Positions 32,851 to 33,973 of a stretch of DNA of 33,973 nucleotides are shown in pieces; the stretch's first letter is position 1; every line of letters starts with the position of its first letter. The notes below the pieces were generated by a model, which was not told where the DNA came from, did not search any database, and worked only from the letters and a program-made list of their open reading frames with translations. A program made the translations under genes and the position numbers. This stretch comes from Oscillospiraceae bacterium. GTDB taxonomy: Bacteria > Bacillota > Clostridia > Oscillospirales > Acutalibacteraceae. The stretch spans positions 1-33,973 of the forward strand of contig JAIRYC010000007.1 in the NCBI GenBank assembly GCA_031267965.1, given 5' to 3'.

Positions 32851-33613
32851 TCATTCCGCCGGCGGCCGCCGAGGCGGCGACGGCGGGTTACCGGCGGAAG
32901 CTGTGGGATTAAATGGCGCATATGGTGCAGGTGTGCCGGGAACATAAGGCGCGTATGGTGCTGCTGCCGGGGCGCCGTATGCCGGTGCATAGCCATAGGG
33001 TACCTGCTGCTGTGACGCATAAAACTCAGCCTGTTTTATCTGCTTTTTGCGGCTTGACCGAATAGAGGCGATAATGATAAAGCTAACCAATGCAACAAAA
33101 CCAAGGCCCAGACCGCCAATCAGGGCAATCAGAGCAATCAGAGCAATCTCAAGTCCCAGCTTGCCGATGAAAAACTCACCCTCTGCAGCGTCGCCTGTGC
33201 TGTATTTGACGGTGAACTCATAGGCGCCCGCTTCAGGTACCGCGTAAACCTGCAGCCCACCCCATGTTTTGCCGTTGATTTTCAGGCGAGGTGCTCCTGT
33301 GGTTGTGTATGGGACTGAAATGAGCTCTTCACCTGTCTTGGTGTTAACAGCAGTAATTTTTAGCTTGGTATAGAAAAAGCCCGGCGAGTCGTTGTTAGGA
33401 ACCGAATAAAGCTCGAGTATGCCTGTGCCGTCAATCTTCACGGTCGCCTTGGCCGTCCTTGAGCGTAAAGTACTGACCTTCAGGCTCCTTGCCTGCCGCA
33501 AAATTGGCTACTTGCTCCAATGATTTTGTGCCGAGCGTACCCATGACCACGATTGCGGCTATGAGAAACAGAACCGGAATGATGTACAGTACGGCGCTGA
33601 GTTGTTTTTTCAT
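32851..33613 (-). pseudogene. Envelope protein paralog B, frameshifted
   Basis: From ATG 33613 (AAGGAGAG upstream) the frame gives MKKQLSAVLYIIPVLFLIAA... to FTLKDGQ and then leaves phase near 33445-33455. The neighbouring frame continues AKATVKIDGTGILELYSVP, then NGKTWGGLQVYAVPEAGAYEF, a long helix and a Pro/Tyr/Ala-rich tail (YGYAPAYGAPAAAPYAPY-like). The paralog downstream reads FELIDGKAKLT at the same place. An ancestral DGKAKAT coded as GACGGCAAGGCCAAGGCGACC would need only a 5-base loss (AAGGC) between short repeats to give the present sequence. A base-call error is the alternative; then the gene would be intact, about 250 residues. Confidence 0.7.
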
Positions 33614-33727
33614 GGTGTTTTCTCTCCTTATTGTCCAAATAGGTAGGCAAATGACGCTGCGCCAAACATTTGCGACTGCGCCCTTCGGTTGCAACACGCG
33701 AAAGGGAACATACCCATTATGGCATGA

Positions 33728-33756
33728 ATTATAGCAAAAAACAGCCCCAAAAGCAA
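33728..33756 (-). promoter_or_regulatory. Predicted promoter of the paralog B-A operon
   Basis: TTGCTT (33756-33751), 17 bases, TATAAT (33733-33728), about 115 bases before ATG 33613. Confidence 0.6.
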
Positions 33757-33817
33757 CAATTTCACGGCAAAAAGTGAAAAACTTGTTGATGCGTCATTTA
33801 TCATAAAACAATAAATG

Positions 33818-33973
33818 CTACACCCGGACTGCGGATTCCTGCGCGGCTAGCGGAGCCGCCGCCCGGAATAGGTCTTTGACACTTGGCGGGAGAACAAAGG
33901 GAACGTTGGAGCGGAGGCGGTCAAAATCCCTTAGTTCTTCCATAACGTAAACCCACGTTCCTCCGCAAGGCAT
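33818..33973 (-). CDS. Partial frame entering from the right edge, unknown
   Basis: The minus-strand frame is open from the window edge to a TAG at 33820-33818 and reads, in part, VMEELRDFDRLRSNVPFVLP and PSVKDLFRAAAPLAAQES. It may be the end of a longer gene or a short frame beginning at one of its ATGs. I do not recognise it, and it is too short to be sure it is coding. Confidence 0.3.
   Translation of the reverse strand: MPCGGTWVYVMEELRDFDRLRSNVPFVLPPSVKDLFRAAAPLAAQESAVRV

Noticed and set aside
1-33973. rRNA, tRNA or tmRNA genes
   Set aside because: No stretch with a tRNA cloverleaf or recognisable rRNA sequence was seen by eye; a tRNAscan/Infernal run would be needed to exclude them formally.

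Overview
The window looks like a chromosomal segment from a Gram-positive gut-type Clostridia bacterium, most likely of the Oscillospirales/Ruminococcaceae kind. This is inferred from content, not from a marker gene: a sporulation-type CwlD amidase, a QueT-type queuosine-precursor transporter with a long 5' leader, RecD2, strong AAGGAG-type ribosome binding sites, TTGACx-17-TATAxT promoters, clostridial conjugative-element debris, and moderate GC (about half by eye).

Region 1 (1-3700) is a graveyard of mobile-element pieces. On the minus strand a VirB4-type conjugation ATPase (broken by a frameshift) is fused in frame to an M23 peptidase by an internal deletion. A small membrane protein follows, then a leader-peptide/attenuator-like region in front of a gene that leaves the window at base 1. 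On the plus strand lie the C-terminus of a large serine recombinase, a DUF1524 (HNH) fragment and a DUF3800 N-terminal fragment.

Region 2 (3729-7290) holds a cysteine-rich collagen-like surface protein and a translationally coupled murL-murD2 pair. These two enzymes make UDP-MurNAc-L-Ala-D-Glu by adding L-Glu and then epimerising it, instead of using a free D-Glu pool.

Region 3 (7332-19490) is one uninterrupted minus-strand gene for a secreted protein of 4052 residues. It has at least five degenerate tandem units of about 430-460 residues and a short aromatic/cationic C-terminal tail. I do not recognise its family; it is the strongest candidate for something undescribed. Its promoter is back to back with that of queT.

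Region 4 (19650-31430) is mostly ordinary chromosome: queT with a structured leader, pfkA, a decayed FtsX-type permease, a secreted alpha-galactosidase-like glycosidase with an N-terminal carbohydrate-binding module, a CAP-domain surface protein with a Thr/Lys linker, cwlD, two half-size TauE/SafE permease genes, recD2, and an XRE regulator fused to eight membrane helices.

Region 5 (31430-33973) has remnants of a DUF3791-type locus, a two-helix membrane protein and two tandem paralogous envelope proteins (one frameshifted) with Pro/Tyr-rich tails. A short partial frame runs off the right end.

The window as a whole is rich in envelope functions (peptidoglycan precursor synthesis, amidase, collagen-like, CAP, glycosidase, giant secreted protein). 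No rRNA, tRNA or CRISPR array was seen.
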